DNA of 64,000 nucleotides, from positions 83,245 through 147,244 of the forward strand of contig NZ_LGKG01000090.1 in assembly GCF_001294335.1 (NCBI RefSeq). The letters are read 5' to 3'. Shown here one piece after another: positions 15,322-23,418 of this stretch. How positions within the stretch are numbered: the stretch's first letter is position 1; each line of letters starts with the position of its first letter. The notes below the pieces were generated by a model that saw only the letters and a program-made list of their open reading frames with translations, did no database searches and was not told the origin of the DNA. The stretch is from Streptomyces chattanoogensis. GTDB lineage: Bacteria; Actinomycetota; Actinomycetes; Streptomycetales; Streptomycetaceae. The position numbers were made by a program, and so were the translations under genes.

Positions 15322-15516
15322 CGAAGTAATAAATCAGGCGAAACCGGCACTCGCGGGCACAGGGTGACGGCCCCGGTGGGGATGATCAGGCGGGCAGTGG
15401 GGTGGCCGGCGAGCGCAGTGAGTTCGGCGGCGTCATCGCCGAGCCGTCCCGTGAGGGGTCGTCCGGACCCCCGTCGCCCGGGTGTGGTGAACGAACGCGC
15501 ACGCCGGCGCGTCGGT

Positions 15517-16242
15517 TCAGCCGTCGAGCCGGGCCGTCAGGCCGTCGAGGACCCGGTCGAGCCCGTACGAGAAGTGGTCGTCGCGGATCTGCTGCGGGTG
15601 CACTTCCCGCTGGGCGGAGTCTCCCTCCCGCAGCCGCGGGTGTTGCTGCGAGGCCTCGTCGAAGGTCGGCCGCAGCCCCGCCACCCACTCCTGCTCGGTC
15701 TTGCCGCTGCGGGCGATCAACGAGAGGTACGCGGCCTCGGAGGTCGCGATCCCGATGACGTATGCCGTGAGCGTCCCCACGGCCTGGTCCTTCTCGTTCG
15801 CGGGGAAGCCGGCCGCCTCGAACTGGGCGAGCATCCCCGATGACATCCGCAGGGCGTTCGGACCGATGTGGACGAGGCCGACCTGGCCGAGCTCGGGGGC
15901 GATCCAGGGGTGGCGCAGGGTCATCGCCCGCAGATCGGCGGCGATGCGGGTGACGGCCGCGCGCCACTGGGTCCGGTCGGCGGTGGCCGGCAGCTCGAGC
16001 TCGCCGTAGACGTCGTCCACGACCAGCTGGATCAGCTCATCCCTGTTGGCCACATGCCGGTAGAGGGATGTGGCCGCGGCGTTCAGGTGACTGCCGAGCT
16101 TGCGCATGCTGAGCGCCTCGATGCCCTCCAGATCCAGCAGTTCGATCGCCGCGGCCACGATCTGCTCGCGGGTCAGCTGCTCCCGCTGCGGGCGGCGCGG
16201 CCGGGTCCACACCGATGCGGTCGGCTTCTCGTCGGCTGGCAT
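15517..16242 (-). CDS. TetR-family regulator (TetR class with C-terminal TetR_C_1-like domain)
   Basis: Repressor of 241 residues. The N-terminal helix-turn-helix is clear (LTREQIVAAAIELLDLEGIEALSMRKLGSHL in outline, with SLYRHVANRDELIQLVVDDVYGEL completing the fold), and the long ligand-binding domain ends GLDRVLDGLTARLDG like tetracycline repressors. ATG 16242 is preferred (GAGGG 6 bases before); ATGs at 16254 and 16260 are also in frame. It is divergent from a serine hydrolase gene, and the 150 bases between carry several dyads of one sequence, so it most likely represses both. Such TetR proteins bind hydrophobic or antibiotic ligands. Confidence 0.9.
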   Translation of the reverse strand: MPADEKPTASVWTRPRRPQREQLTREQIVAAAIELLDLEGIEALSMRKLGSHLNAAATSLYRHVANRDELIQLVVDDVYGELELPATADRTQWRAAVTRIAADLRAMTLRHPWIAPELGQVGLVHIGPNALRMSSGMLAQFEAAGFPANEKDQAVGTLTAYVIGIATSEAAYLSLIARSGKTEQEWVAGLRPTFDEASQQHPRLREGDSAQREVHPQQIRDDHFSYGLDRVLDGLTARLDG

Positions 16243-16307
16243 ACGGGCCCTCATCCCCATCCCTGTGCGTCATCCCTGTGCGTCCCAGGGCTTCCCCATC
16301 GTAGCGC

Positions 16308-16378
16308 ACGCTGTACGCATCTTGCGTACAGCGTTCTTCTCTGCGTACAGTGTGCGCATCGAGAGAACGCTGTACGCA
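16308..16378. promoter_or_regulatory. clustered TetR operator sites
   Basis: The strongest site is a perfect 12-bp inverted repeat with a 3-base centre, ACGCTGTACGCA-TCT-TGCGTACAGCGT (16308-16334). A second, weaker dyad TGCG...CGCA spans 16342-16358 and starts with TGCGTACAG. A further half-site, CGCTGTACGCA, is at 16368-16378, just before the ribosome binding site of the serine hydrolase gene. The shared core is TGTACGCA. The sites cover the promoter proposed for the plus strand. Confidence 0.75.
16322..16351 (+). promoter_or_regulatory. probable promoter of the serine hydrolase gene
   Basis: TTGCGT (16322-16327) and TACAGT (16346-16351) are spaced by 18 bases and match the vegetative -35 and -10 elements fairly well. 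Both boxes lie inside the operator dyads, which is what repression by the divergent TetR would need. Confidence 0.5.
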
Positions 16379-16393
16379 TCGGAGGGGGCAGGC

Positions 16394-17848
16394 ATGTCGA
16401 AGAACGTGAGCTGGGATGAGCGAGGCAACTGGGATGCCACGGGCGCGTGGGGATCCCGGGATTCTGCGGGCCGGAAGCTGGACCTGGCCTACTGGCAGGC
16501 CCGCCTCGACGCACTGCGCGCCAAGCACCACGTCCCGGGCGCCTCTCTCGCGCTCCTCGTCGACGGGACCGTCCACGAACTGGCCAGCGGCGTGCTGCAC
16601 CGGGGAACGGGTGTGGAGGTGACGACCGACTCGGTCTTTCAGATGGGCTCGATAGCCAAGGTCTACACCGCCACCCTGATCATGCAGCTCGCCGAATCAG
16701 GTGAACTGGACCTGGACGCACCGGTCGTGGACGTACTGCCGGAGTTCTCGGTCGCCGACCCCGAGGCGACCAGGGCGATCACCACACGCCGGTTGCTCAG
16801 CCACACCGGCGGTCTCACCTGCGACTTCACCCACGACAGCGGACGCGGCGACGACTGCCTCGCCAAGTACGTCGAGGCCGCGAAGGGAGTGGCGCTCGAC
16901 TGCCCGCCCGGCACCGTGATCTCCTACAGCAGCGTCGGCTACAACGTGCTCGGCCGGATCATCGAGGTGGTGACCGGCAAGGTCTGGGACCAGGCACTGA
17001 AGGACCTGCTCCTGACCCCGCTCGGCCTTACGCACACCATGACGCTGCCCGAGGAGGCGCTGCGGTTCCGCACGGCGATGGGGCACCTGGGCGAGCCGGG
17101 CCAGATGCCGGACCCGGCACCGCAATGGGACATGATGCCGCGCTCGGCGGGCCCCTACGGCAGGGTCATCGCCACCGCCGGAGACCTCGCCCGGCTCGCA
17201 CGGATGCACCTGGCCGGCGGCGTGGCCGAGGACGGCACGCGTGTGCTCTCGAAGGAGACGGTCGCGCTGATGCAGCGCCGGGTGGTGGACTGTCCCGACA
17301 AGTGGACGGTCAGCTCGGACGGCTGGGGCCTGGGCTGGACCCTCTACGACTGGAACGGCGTCCCGGGCTACGGCCACGACGGCGCCTCCATCGGGCAGTA
17401 CGGCTACCTGCGCGTGGTGCCGTCGGCGGGCGTCGCGGTCGCGCTGCTCACCAACGGCGGTGGCGCACGGGAGGTGTACGCGGCGCTCTACCGCGAACTC
17501 CTCGCCGAACTCGCCGGGGTGACCATGCCGGAGCCCTTCGCCCCGCCCGCCCAGCCGCCCGCGGTCGACTTCGCACCGCTGGTCGGCACCTACCGGCGCG
17601 AGGGCGTGGTCATCACCGTGACCGAGCGGGACGGCGCGGGCCACGCGCGGTACGAATTCGTCGACGGTATGAAGGACTTCTCCGAACCCCTCCAGATCGA
17701 TCTGCTGCCGGTGACGGAGACGGTCTTCGCCGGTACGGGAGTGGGCGCGGCGTTCAGCGAGGACTACACGCCCGTGGTCTTCTCCACGCTGCCCGACGGC
17801 ACGGGCTGCGTCTACATCGGCATGCGCTGCGGCCCCAAGACCGCGTAG
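16394..17848 (+). CDS. serine hydrolase of the beta-lactamase (class C/PBP4*) fold
   Basis: Serine hydrolase of 484 residues, a size typical of esterase/D-aminopeptidase-like members rather than true AmpC. The nucleophile motif is SIAK (Ser86, Lys89), the second motif is YSS in ISYSSVGYNVLG (Tyr178; usually YSN), and the third is HDG in GYGHDGASIGQYG. Residues from about 390 form a C-terminal beta-rich domain. No signal peptide is seen, so it probably acts in the cytosol. ATG 16394 has a GGAGGGGG box 6-13 bases before it. It is divergent from a TetR gene with clustered operators, suggesting induction by a small ligand, perhaps a substrate. Confidence 0.88.
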   Translation: MSKNVSWDERGNWDATGAWGSRDSAGRKLDLAYWQARLDALRAKHHVPGASLALLVDGTVHELASGVLHRGTGVEVTTDSVFQMGSIAKVYTATLIMQLAESGELDLDAPVVDVLPEFSVADPEATRAITTRRLLSHTGGLTCDFTHDSGRGDDCLAKYVEAAKGVALDCPPGTVISYSSVGYNVLGRIIEVVTGKVWDQALKDLLLTPLGLTHTMTLPEEALRFRTAMGHLGEPGQMPDPAPQWDMMPRSAGPYGRVIATAGDLARLARMHLAGGVAEDGTRVLSKETVALMQRRVVDCPDKWTVSSDGWGLGWTLYDWNGVPGYGHDGASIGQYGYLRVVPSAGVAVALLTNGGGAREVYAALYRELLAELAGVTMPEPFAPPAQPPAVDFAPLVGTYRREGVVITVTERDGAGHARYEFVDGMKDFSEPLQIDLLPVTETVFAGTGVGAAFSEDYTPVVFSTLPDGTGCVYIGMRCGPKTA

Positions 17849-17988
17849 AGCCCGGCTGCGCCGGCCGGAGCGGGGGTGGCCTCCTCGGCTCCGGTCCACC
17901 GGCATCCGATGCGTCCTTCACGGGTGCGGGCTTGTCAGAGATGCCCAAGTGGCCTGGGCCCCGAGGCCCCGTGGGGCTGCGTTAGGTG

Positions 17989-18375
17989 TCAGGGCCGGTA
18001 TCGGAGTGGATGGTCCGCGGGGATTTCCACGATGACAACCTTGTGCCCGTCCGGATCCGCCAGCCACATCTCGATCAGGCCCCACGGCTCCCGCACCGGC
18101 GGCCGCAGCACCTCCACGCCGCGCGCCACCAGCTCCTCGTGCGCCGCCGCCGCGTCCGCCACCTGGAGCCACAGCTGGAGCGTGCCCGTGGCCGGCTCCG
18201 CCGAGCGGCCGGAGACCTCCAGGAAGCCGCCGCCGAGGAAGTACACGGTGCCGCGGTCGGGCCCCGTACCGAACTCCCGGTAGATCTCCAGCCCCAGCGC
18301 CTCGCCGTAGAACGCCCTGGACCGCGCGGGATCGGACGGCCGCACCAGCACCCTGCTGCTCAGTACCTGCACCAT
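17989..18375 (-). CDS. VOC-superfamily protein
   Basis: Protein of 128 residues with two VOC modules. It opens VQVLSSRVLVRPSDPARSRAFYGEALGLEI, contains FLGGGFLEVSGR and LQLWLQVADAAAAHEEL, and ends MWLADPDGHKVVIVEIPADHPLRYRP (last part: ADHPLRYRP). His and Glu at expected metal positions are only partly kept, so binding rather than catalysis is possible. The gene is a single unit; ATG 18375 gives normal family length. A decayed paralogue with the same C-terminus is found at 14681-14790. Confidence 0.85.
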   Translation of the reverse strand: MVQVLSSRVLVRPSDPARSRAFYGEALGLEIYREFGTGPDRGTVYFLGGGFLEVSGRSAEPATGTLQLWLQVADAAAAHEELVARGVEVLRPPVREPWGLIEMWLADPDGHKVVIVEIPADHPLRYRP

Positions 18376-18451
18376 GGGACGGACCTTAAGGGGAAGGACG
18401 AAGGACGAACGGCCCTGACACGGCGGCCGCGCCTCTTGTTAGCCTCGCACC

Positions 18452-19066
18452 ATGCCGTCCACCAGCCAGATGCCCTCCACGGGCCAGTCGTCCGCCGGCC
18501 AGTCGTCCGCCAGTCACCCGTCCGCCGGGCAGTCGCCAGGCGGCCGGCTCCTCTTCCGTACCGCCGTCGACGCCGACATCCCCGGCCTCGTCGGGCTGAT
18601 CGAATCGGCCTACCGCGGGGACGCGAGCCGGGCCGGCTGGACGACCGAGGCGGATCTGCTGGAGGGCCAGCGCACCGATCCCGACGGTGTCGCGGCCGTG
18701 GTGCGCAATGAGGACGGCCGGCTGCTGATAGCCGAGCAGGACGGCGAGCTGGTCGCCTGCTGCCAGCTCGAACACCGCGGTGACCACGCCTACTTCGGTA
18801 TGTTCGCGGTCCGCCCGGCACTGCAGGGCGCCGGTCTCGGCAAGGTGATCATCAGCGAGGCGGAGCGCACCGCCCAGGCCACCTGGGGCGCCCGCGAGAT
18901 GCGGATGACGGTGATCCGCCAGCGCGAGGAGCTGATCGCCTGGTACGAGCGCCGCGGCTACCGGCGCACCGGCGAGATGACCCCGTTCCCGTACGGCGAC
19001 GAGCGGTTCGGCATCCCGCAGCGCGACGACCTGGAATTCGAGCTGCTGGTCAAGGCGCTCGGCTGA
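18452..19066 (+). CDS. GNAT-family N-acetyltransferase
   Basis: Acetyl-CoA-dependent acyltransferase of 204 residues. After a low-complexity Ser/Gln/Gly stretch (about residues 1-30, with repeated SAGQS words) the GNAT fold follows: LFRTAVDADIPGLVGLIESAYRG, the beta4 strand YFGMFAVRPALQGAGLG with the acetyl-CoA loop (Q-G-A-G-L-G), and the terminal WYERRGYRRTGEM typical of the family. The acceptor is unknown. A start after the repeat is not supported by any ATG/GTG with a better ribosome site, though the first 30 residues are unlikely to matter for activity. It converges with the ABC transporter operon 23 bases on. Confidence 0.88.
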   Translation: MPSTSQMPSTGQSSAGQSSASHPSAGQSPGGRLLFRTAVDADIPGLVGLIESAYRGDASRAGWTTEADLLEGQRTDPDGVAAVVRNEDGRLLIAEQDGELVACCQLEHRGDHAYFGMFAVRPALQGAGLGKVIISEAERTAQATWGAREMRMTVIRQREELIAWYERRGYRRTGEMTPFPYGDERFGIPQRDDLEFELLVKALG

Positions 19067-19089
19067 GCCGGGCCGGGCGGCAGCACGGA

Positions 19090-19872
19090 CTACAGCCGCC
19101 CCGCCTCGACGATCCGGTCCAGGAAGCGGCGGGTGCGTTCCCGCTGAGGGCTGCCGAAGATCTGGTCGGAGGTGCCGCGCTCCAGTACCACCCCGCCGTC
19201 CAGGAAGCACACCTGGTCGGCCACCTCGCGGGCGAAGCCCATCTCGTGGGTGGCGATGACCATCGTCATCCCGTCCTCCTTGAGATCGCGGACGACGCCG
19301 AGCACCTCGCCGACCAGCTCCGGGTCGAGCGCCGCCGTGATCTCGTCCAGCAGGAGCAGCCGGGGCCGGCTCGCCAGCGCGCGGACGATCGCCACCCGCT
19401 GCTGCTGCCCGCCGCTGAGCCGGTCCGGGTACTCTCCGGCCCGCCCGCCGAGCCCCAGGCGCTCCAGCAGCTCATGGGCGCGCGCCTCGGCTTCCGCGCG
19501 GGGTACGCCGTGCACCCGGCGCGGCGCCAGCGTGATGTTGTCCAGCACGGTCATGTGCGGGAAGAGGTTGTACGCCTGGAAGACCACGCCGATCCGGCGG
19601 CGTACGGCATCCTCGTCCACCCGGGGATCGGTGATCTCCTCGCCGTCCAGGAAGATCGCGCCGTCGTCGATCTCCTCCAGCAGATTCGCACAGCGCAGAA
19701 GGGTGGACTTACCGGATCCCGAGGCGCCGATCAGCGCGGTCACGGTGTGCGGGGCGACCTCGAGATCCACGTCCCGCAGGACGACCGTGCCGCGGCCGTA
19801 CGTCTTGCGTACGGACTCCAGCCGCAGCACCGGCCCCTCGCTGCCCGGCTGCGCTTCCTCGGTGGTGCTCAT
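19090..19872 (-). CDS. polar amino acid ABC transporter, ATP-binding protein
   Basis: ATPase subunit of an importer, 260 residues. Walker A is GASGSGKST, Q-loop in IGVVFQAYNLFPHM, signature LSGGQQQR, Walker B LLLLDEIT and switch His in IATHEMGFA. The GlnQ-like size and sequence, and the lack of extra domains, fit the polar amino acid family. It is the last gene of a three-gene operon; its ATG overlaps the permease stop by ATGA. It should assemble as a homodimer under the permease dimer on the inner face of the membrane. Confidence 0.95.
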   Translation of the reverse strand: MSTTEEAQPGSEGPVLRLESVRKTYGRGTVVLRDVDLEVAPHTVTALIGASGSGKSTLLRCANLLEEIDDGAIFLDGEEITDPRVDEDAVRRRIGVVFQAYNLFPHMTVLDNITLAPRRVHGVPRAEAEARAHELLERLGLGGRAGEYPDRLSGGQQQRVAIVRALASRPRLLLLDEITAALDPELVGEVLGVVRDLKEDGMTMVIATHEMGFAREVADQVCFLDGGVVLERGTSDQIFGSPQRERTRRFLDRIVEAGRL

Positions 19873-20774
19873 ACCGTTCCTCCCTGGGCGCGCCGGCGGT
19901 CCATCCGGGCCGTGACCCAGTCCGTGAAGCGCGTCATCGGGATGGTCAGCGCGACGAACACCAGCCCGGCGACGACATACGGCGTGTAGTTGAAGTCCTT
20001 GCCCGCGATGATCTGTGCCGCGTAGACCGCGTCCACCGCGCCCGCGATGGAGACCAGACCGGTGTCCTTCTGCAGCGATACGAGGTCGTTGAGCAGCGGC
20101 GGCACCACGCGGCGGATGGCCTGCGGCAGCACGACGTAGCGCAGTGCCTGGCCGCTGGAGAGGCCCAGGGACCGGGCCGCGGCCCGCTGCGAGGGGTGGA
20201 CGGACTCGATCCCGGCCCGGAAGACCTCGGCCACATACGCCGAATACGTCAGCACCAGCGCCGATCCGCCGAGGACCACCGGATCGGTGGTCACGCCCTG
20301 GAGCCGCAGCGCCGGGACCCCGAAGACCACCATCAGCAGGCAGATGATCAGCGGCAGTCCGCGGAAGAAGTCGGTGTAGGCCGTGGCCAGGGCGCGCAAG
20401 GGGAAGAACACGGGACCGCGCAGTGTCCGGGCGATCGCCAGCAACAGCCCGATCACCAGCACCGCCGCCCCGCACACCACCAGCAGCCGCAGATTCAGCA
20501 GCAGCCCCTCCAGCACCTTCGGCAGCGCCTTGCGTGCGTACTCGGCGCTGAAGAAGGTCTCCCGGGTGCGCGGCCAGCCGGGGGAGTTGGTGATGACGAG
20601 GAAGAGGACCACGCCGGTGACGAGGGTGCTCAGCGCGGCAACGGAGGCCGCCCGCCGGGCCCGCGTCCGCTTGAACCGCTCCCGGTCGATCCGCCGCTGC
20701 GACGGCACATAGGCGTCGGTGCCGGCGGGGTCAGTGTCCGCGGCGTCAGTGTCAGCGGTGTCGGTGTACGTCAC
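19869..20774 (-). CDS. polar amino acid ABC transporter, permease
   Basis: Membrane subunit of 301 residues, His/Glu/Gln/Arg/opine type. A soluble, Asp/Thr-rich N-terminus (TYTDTADTDAADTDPAGTDA) is followed by five to six helices and the EAA loop in which the ATPase docks (EVFRAGIESVHPSQRAAARSLG in part, with LPQAIRRVVPPLLND). The start is GTG 20774, which shares its GTGA with the stop of the binding-protein gene; an upstream open frame is noncoding. The Asp-Thr repeats of the N-terminus arise from tandem GTCAGTGTC-like words in the DNA. Confidence 0.93.
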   Translation of the reverse strand: MTYTDTADTDAADTDPAGTDAYVPSQRRIDRERFKRTRARRAASVAALSTLVTGVVLFLVITNSPGWPRTRETFFSAEYARKALPKVLEGLLLNLRLLVVCGAAVLVIGLLLAIARTLRGPVFFPLRALATAYTDFFRGLPLIICLLMVVFGVPALRLQGVTTDPVVLGGSALVLTYSAYVAEVFRAGIESVHPSQRAAARSLGLSSGQALRYVVLPQAIRRVVPPLLNDLVSLQKDTGLVSIAGAVDAVYAAQIIAGKDFNYTPYVVAGLVFVALTIPMTRFTDWVTARMDRRRAQGGTV

Positions 20775-21649
20775 TTGAGCACCGGCGCGGAGACGGCATC
20801 GGTCAGCCACTTCTTCTCCAGCGCGGCCAGGGTGCCGTCCTTGCGCAGCGCGTCCACCGCGGCCGTCACACATCCGGTGAGCCGGCTCTCCTTGTCCAGG
20901 ACCAGCCCGAACTGCTCCTTCGCGCTGCCGCCGGTCCGGAACTGCCCGACGACCGTGGCGTCCTTGACCTCGGCCGAGGTGATGTAGAACGCGGTCGGCA
21001 GATCCACCACGACCGCGTCGACCTGCCCGTTCTTCAGCGCGGACTTGGCCAGGTCGTTCTTCTGGAAGACGGCGGGGGACTGGCTGGGATGGATGGTGTC
21101 GTTGATGACGTCGAGGCTGGTGGTACCGACCTGCGCGCCGAGCTTGGCGTCCTTGAGGTCGGCGACACTCTTCGCCTTCGCCGCCTTGGAGCCCTTGAGC
21201 GCGACGACCGCCTGCCGCACGTCGTAGTAACCGGAGGAGAAGGCCACCGCCTGCTTGCGCGAGGCGCTGATGGAGATCTGGTTGATGTCGAAGTCGAACT
21301 TCTTCTCACCAGGCGCGAAGGCGTTGTTGAAGGGCACCGTCTGCCACCGCACCTTGTCCTTGCCGTAGCCCAGCTGCTTGGCGACGGCATAGGCGACGGC
21401 CGACTCGAAGCCCTTGCCGTTGGCCGGGTCGTCGTCGGCGAACCAGGGTGCGTACGCGGGCTTGTCGGTGCCCACCGTGAGCGTGCCGGCGGCCACCGTG
21501 GCCAGCTTTCCGCGGTCACAGCTCTGCTTGCCCTGCCCGGAGGCGGAGCCACCGGGGGACGCATCCTGCGGGGCACAGCCGACGGCCGCGGCGAGCAGTA
21601 CGACGGTGGCCCACGCGGTACGGCGGAAAGGGCGGTTGACGAGGCGCAT
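20771..21649 (-). CDS. polar amino acid ABC transporter, substrate-binding lipoprotein
   Basis: Family 3 solute-binding protein of 292 residues, exported and lipid-anchored: basic N-terminus MRLVNRPFRR, hydrophobic core and lipobox AAVGC. The mature part has the bilobed pattern LTVGTDKPAYAPWFADDDP, the GFESAVAYAVAKQLG helix and FDFDINQISISASR. These, with a matching ATPase and permease directly downstream, support uptake of a polar amino acid, but the specificity is open. ATG 21649 is chosen because it places the signal peptide at the terminus, even though no strong ribosome site is visible. First gene of the operon. Confidence 0.93.
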   Translation of the reverse strand: MRLVNRPFRRTAWATVVLLAAAVGCAPQDASPGGSASGQGKQSCDRGKLATVAAGTLTVGTDKPAYAPWFADDDPANGKGFESAVAYAVAKQLGYGKDKVRWQTVPFNNAFAPGEKKFDFDINQISISASRKQAVAFSSGYYDVRQAVVALKGSKAAKAKSVADLKDAKLGAQVGTTSLDVINDTIHPSQSPAVFQKNDLAKSALKNGQVDAVVVDLPTAFYITSAEVKDATVVGQFRTGGSAKEQFGLVLDKESRLTGCVTAAVDALRKDGTLAALEKKWLTDAVSAPVLK

Positions 21650-21811
21650 GGCGGGAGACTGGCAGTGCGCAGGGCCGTCTGTCGAGATCACCCGGCGAAA
21701 AGTCCGCATGCTGGAAGGACGTTGCGCGCCTGTGAACTGCGGATTTCTCCAGGCGCGCCCCCTTGCGTCCCTACGTCCCGATGCCGGGCGGGCCGCCCTC
21801 CGCTCCGCCTC

Positions 21812-22495
21812 TCACGCCGTGAAGCGCACCGCCCGCCGGATCTCGGGCCGGTCGGTCACCACCCCGTCCAGACCCAGTCCGCGTGCGAGCCGGAGCTGAT
21901 CGTGGGTGTTGACCGTCCAGCCCAGGACCTTCAGATGCGCGGCGTGCGCGCGCTCGACCAGCTCTAGGGTGAGCCGGCGGATGTTCAGCGAGAGCATGCT
22001 CGCGCCGACGACCTGGGCGCGGTCGACGACATCGGTGCCGTAGCGGCTGCCCACCAGGGCGGTCCGGACGCCCGGCAGCAGTGTGCGGATCGCGGCCAGC
22101 GCCTCGTCGTGGAAGGAGATCACATCGATCCGGCCGGTCAGATCGCGCGCACGCATCACCTCCGCCAGCGCCTGCGCGGCCGCCACATCCTTGATCTCGG
22201 CCTGCAGCGGTGCCTTGACCGCCTCCACGACCTCCTCGAACACCGGGATCCGCTCGCCCCGCCCGGCATCCAGCTCCCGCAGTTCGGCCAGCGTGCGCTC
22301 GGCGATCGGGCCGGTGCCGTCGGTCGTCCGGTCCACGTCCGCGTCGTGCATCACCACGAGCGCGCCGTCCTTGCTCAGATGCAGATCGAGTTCGATCACA
22401 TCGAGGCCCTCGCGCTCGGCGCGCACGAAGGAGCGCAGGGTGTTCTCCGGCTCCACGCCCATGACCCCGCGGTGTCCGATGGTGAGAAAGGACAA
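21812..22495 (-). CDS. glycerophosphodiester phosphodiesterase
   Basis: Cytosolic GDPD of 227 residues that would hydrolyse glycerophosphodiesters to glycerol 3-phosphate and an alcohol. The TIM-barrel marks are all present: FLTIGHRGVMGVEPENTL with the first catalytic His and the Glu, then LDVIELDLHLSKDGALVVMHD with E, D and the second His, VDRTTDGTG, and VLGWTVNTHDQL near the end. The start is taken as TTG 22495, since GAGG lies 6 bases before it and it gives the family's usual N-terminus (SFLTIGHRG); no ATG fits. The upstream frame runs into tandem repeats and is noncoding. Confidence 0.9.
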   Translation of the reverse strand: MSFLTIGHRGVMGVEPENTLRSFVRAEREGLDVIELDLHLSKDGALVVMHDADVDRTTDGTGPIAERTLAELRELDAGRGERIPVFEEVVEAVKAPLQAEIKDVAAAQALAEVMRARDLTGRIDVISFHDEALAAIRTLLPGVRTALVGSRYGTDVVDRAQVVGASMLSLNIRRLTLELVERAHAAHLKVLGWTVNTHDQLRLARGLGLDGVVTDRPEIRRAVRFTA

Positions 22496-22863
22496 GGCTG
22501 CCTCGCTTCTGTCGGCTTGTTCGCTTCTGTCGGCTCGTGACTCTGTCGGCTCGTGAATCTTTAGGCTCGTGAATCTGGCGGCTTTTGAGGTGTTGGCTGG
22601 AAAGTGCCGTTTGAAGGTATCGGCCGAAATGTGTCGACCATCGACAAACTGCTGCCCGAAATGGCCCACAGCCTAATCCGTTCTGCCCCATACCGCTGCA
22701 GGGACAACTGCTCCCTAGGCCGTACGAGTGCCCCGCCCCCTCGGCCGCCACGCACCGCGGGGAACCTTTCCGCCCGGCCAGGGCCTCTGAAGGAGTACGG
22801 CGCAGGACGGCGTGCGGCGTACCGCGTCGGGCGTGGAGACCACGATGAGCAGAAGGGCACACG
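22496..22863. other. divergent promoter region with tandem repeats and one dyad
   Basis: This region separates the GDPD gene (minus) and the sigma factor gene (plus). At its GDPD end it has direct repeats: TCGCTTCTGTCGGCT at 22503-22517 and 22521-22535, then three GGCTCGTGA-TCT words to about 22577. A perfect dyad, TGTCGA-CCA-TCGACA, is at 22632-22646 in an AT-richer stretch. No gene is seen. Confidence 0.45.
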
Positions 22864-23418
22864 ATGCACCACGGCCACAGCCACGGCCAAGGCCACGGCC
22901 CCGGCCGGGACGAGGCGTTCAGCGCCTTCATGGCGTCTCGCTACCCTTCCCTGCTGCGCACGGCCACGCTGCTGACGGGCACCGCCACCGGGGCCGAGGA
23001 CCTGGCGCAGGAGGCGCTGCTGCGCACCTACCGGGCGTGGCGGCGGATCGGCCGGATCGAGGCGGCCGAGGCCTATACGCGGACGACGATGGCGCGGCTG
23101 CTGGCCAAGGACCGGCGGCGGCGCTGGAGCCAGGAGCTCCCGGCGGAGCAGCTGCCGGAGGTGCCGGGCCCCGGCCATGACGAGTGGGTGGCGACCGCCG
23201 TGTCCGTACGGGCCGTGCTGCGCCAACTCCCGCCCGCCCAGCGGGCCGTACTGGTGCTGCGCTACTACCACCAGCTGACCGAACGGGGGATCGCCGAGGC
23301 GCTGGGCTGCTCGGTCGGCACGGTCAAGAGCCGGGCGGCCCGTGCGCTGTCCGCGTTACGTGACGCGGGTTTCCTCACAGCGGTAACGGATCGGGAGAAA
23401 GGCGCGGGCGATGAGTGA
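22864..23418 (+). CDS. SigE-family ECF RNA polymerase sigma factor
   Basis: Extracytoplasmic-function sigma factor of 184 residues. Region 2 is DEAFSAFMASRYPSLLRTATLLTG with ATGAEDLAQEALLRTYRAWRRI; region 4 is LRQLPPAQRAVLVLRYYHQLTE, GIAEALGCSVGTVKSRAARAL in sequence. This is the actinobacterial SigE-like ('RpoE-SigE70') group, in which the sigma factor gene overlaps a gene for a membrane protein, as here (8 bases). The N-terminal dozen residues, HHGHSHGQGHG, are His-rich and unusual. AGAAGGG stands before ATG 22864. The regulon cannot be inferred. Confidence 0.9.
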   Translation: MHHGHSHGQGHGPGRDEAFSAFMASRYPSLLRTATLLTGTATGAEDLAQEALLRTYRAWRRIGRIEAAEAYTRTTMARLLAKDRRRRWSQELPAEQLPEVPGPGHDEWVATAVSVRAVLRQLPPAQRAVLVLRYYHQLTERGIAEALGCSVGTVKSRAARALSALRDAGFLTAVTDREKGAGDE

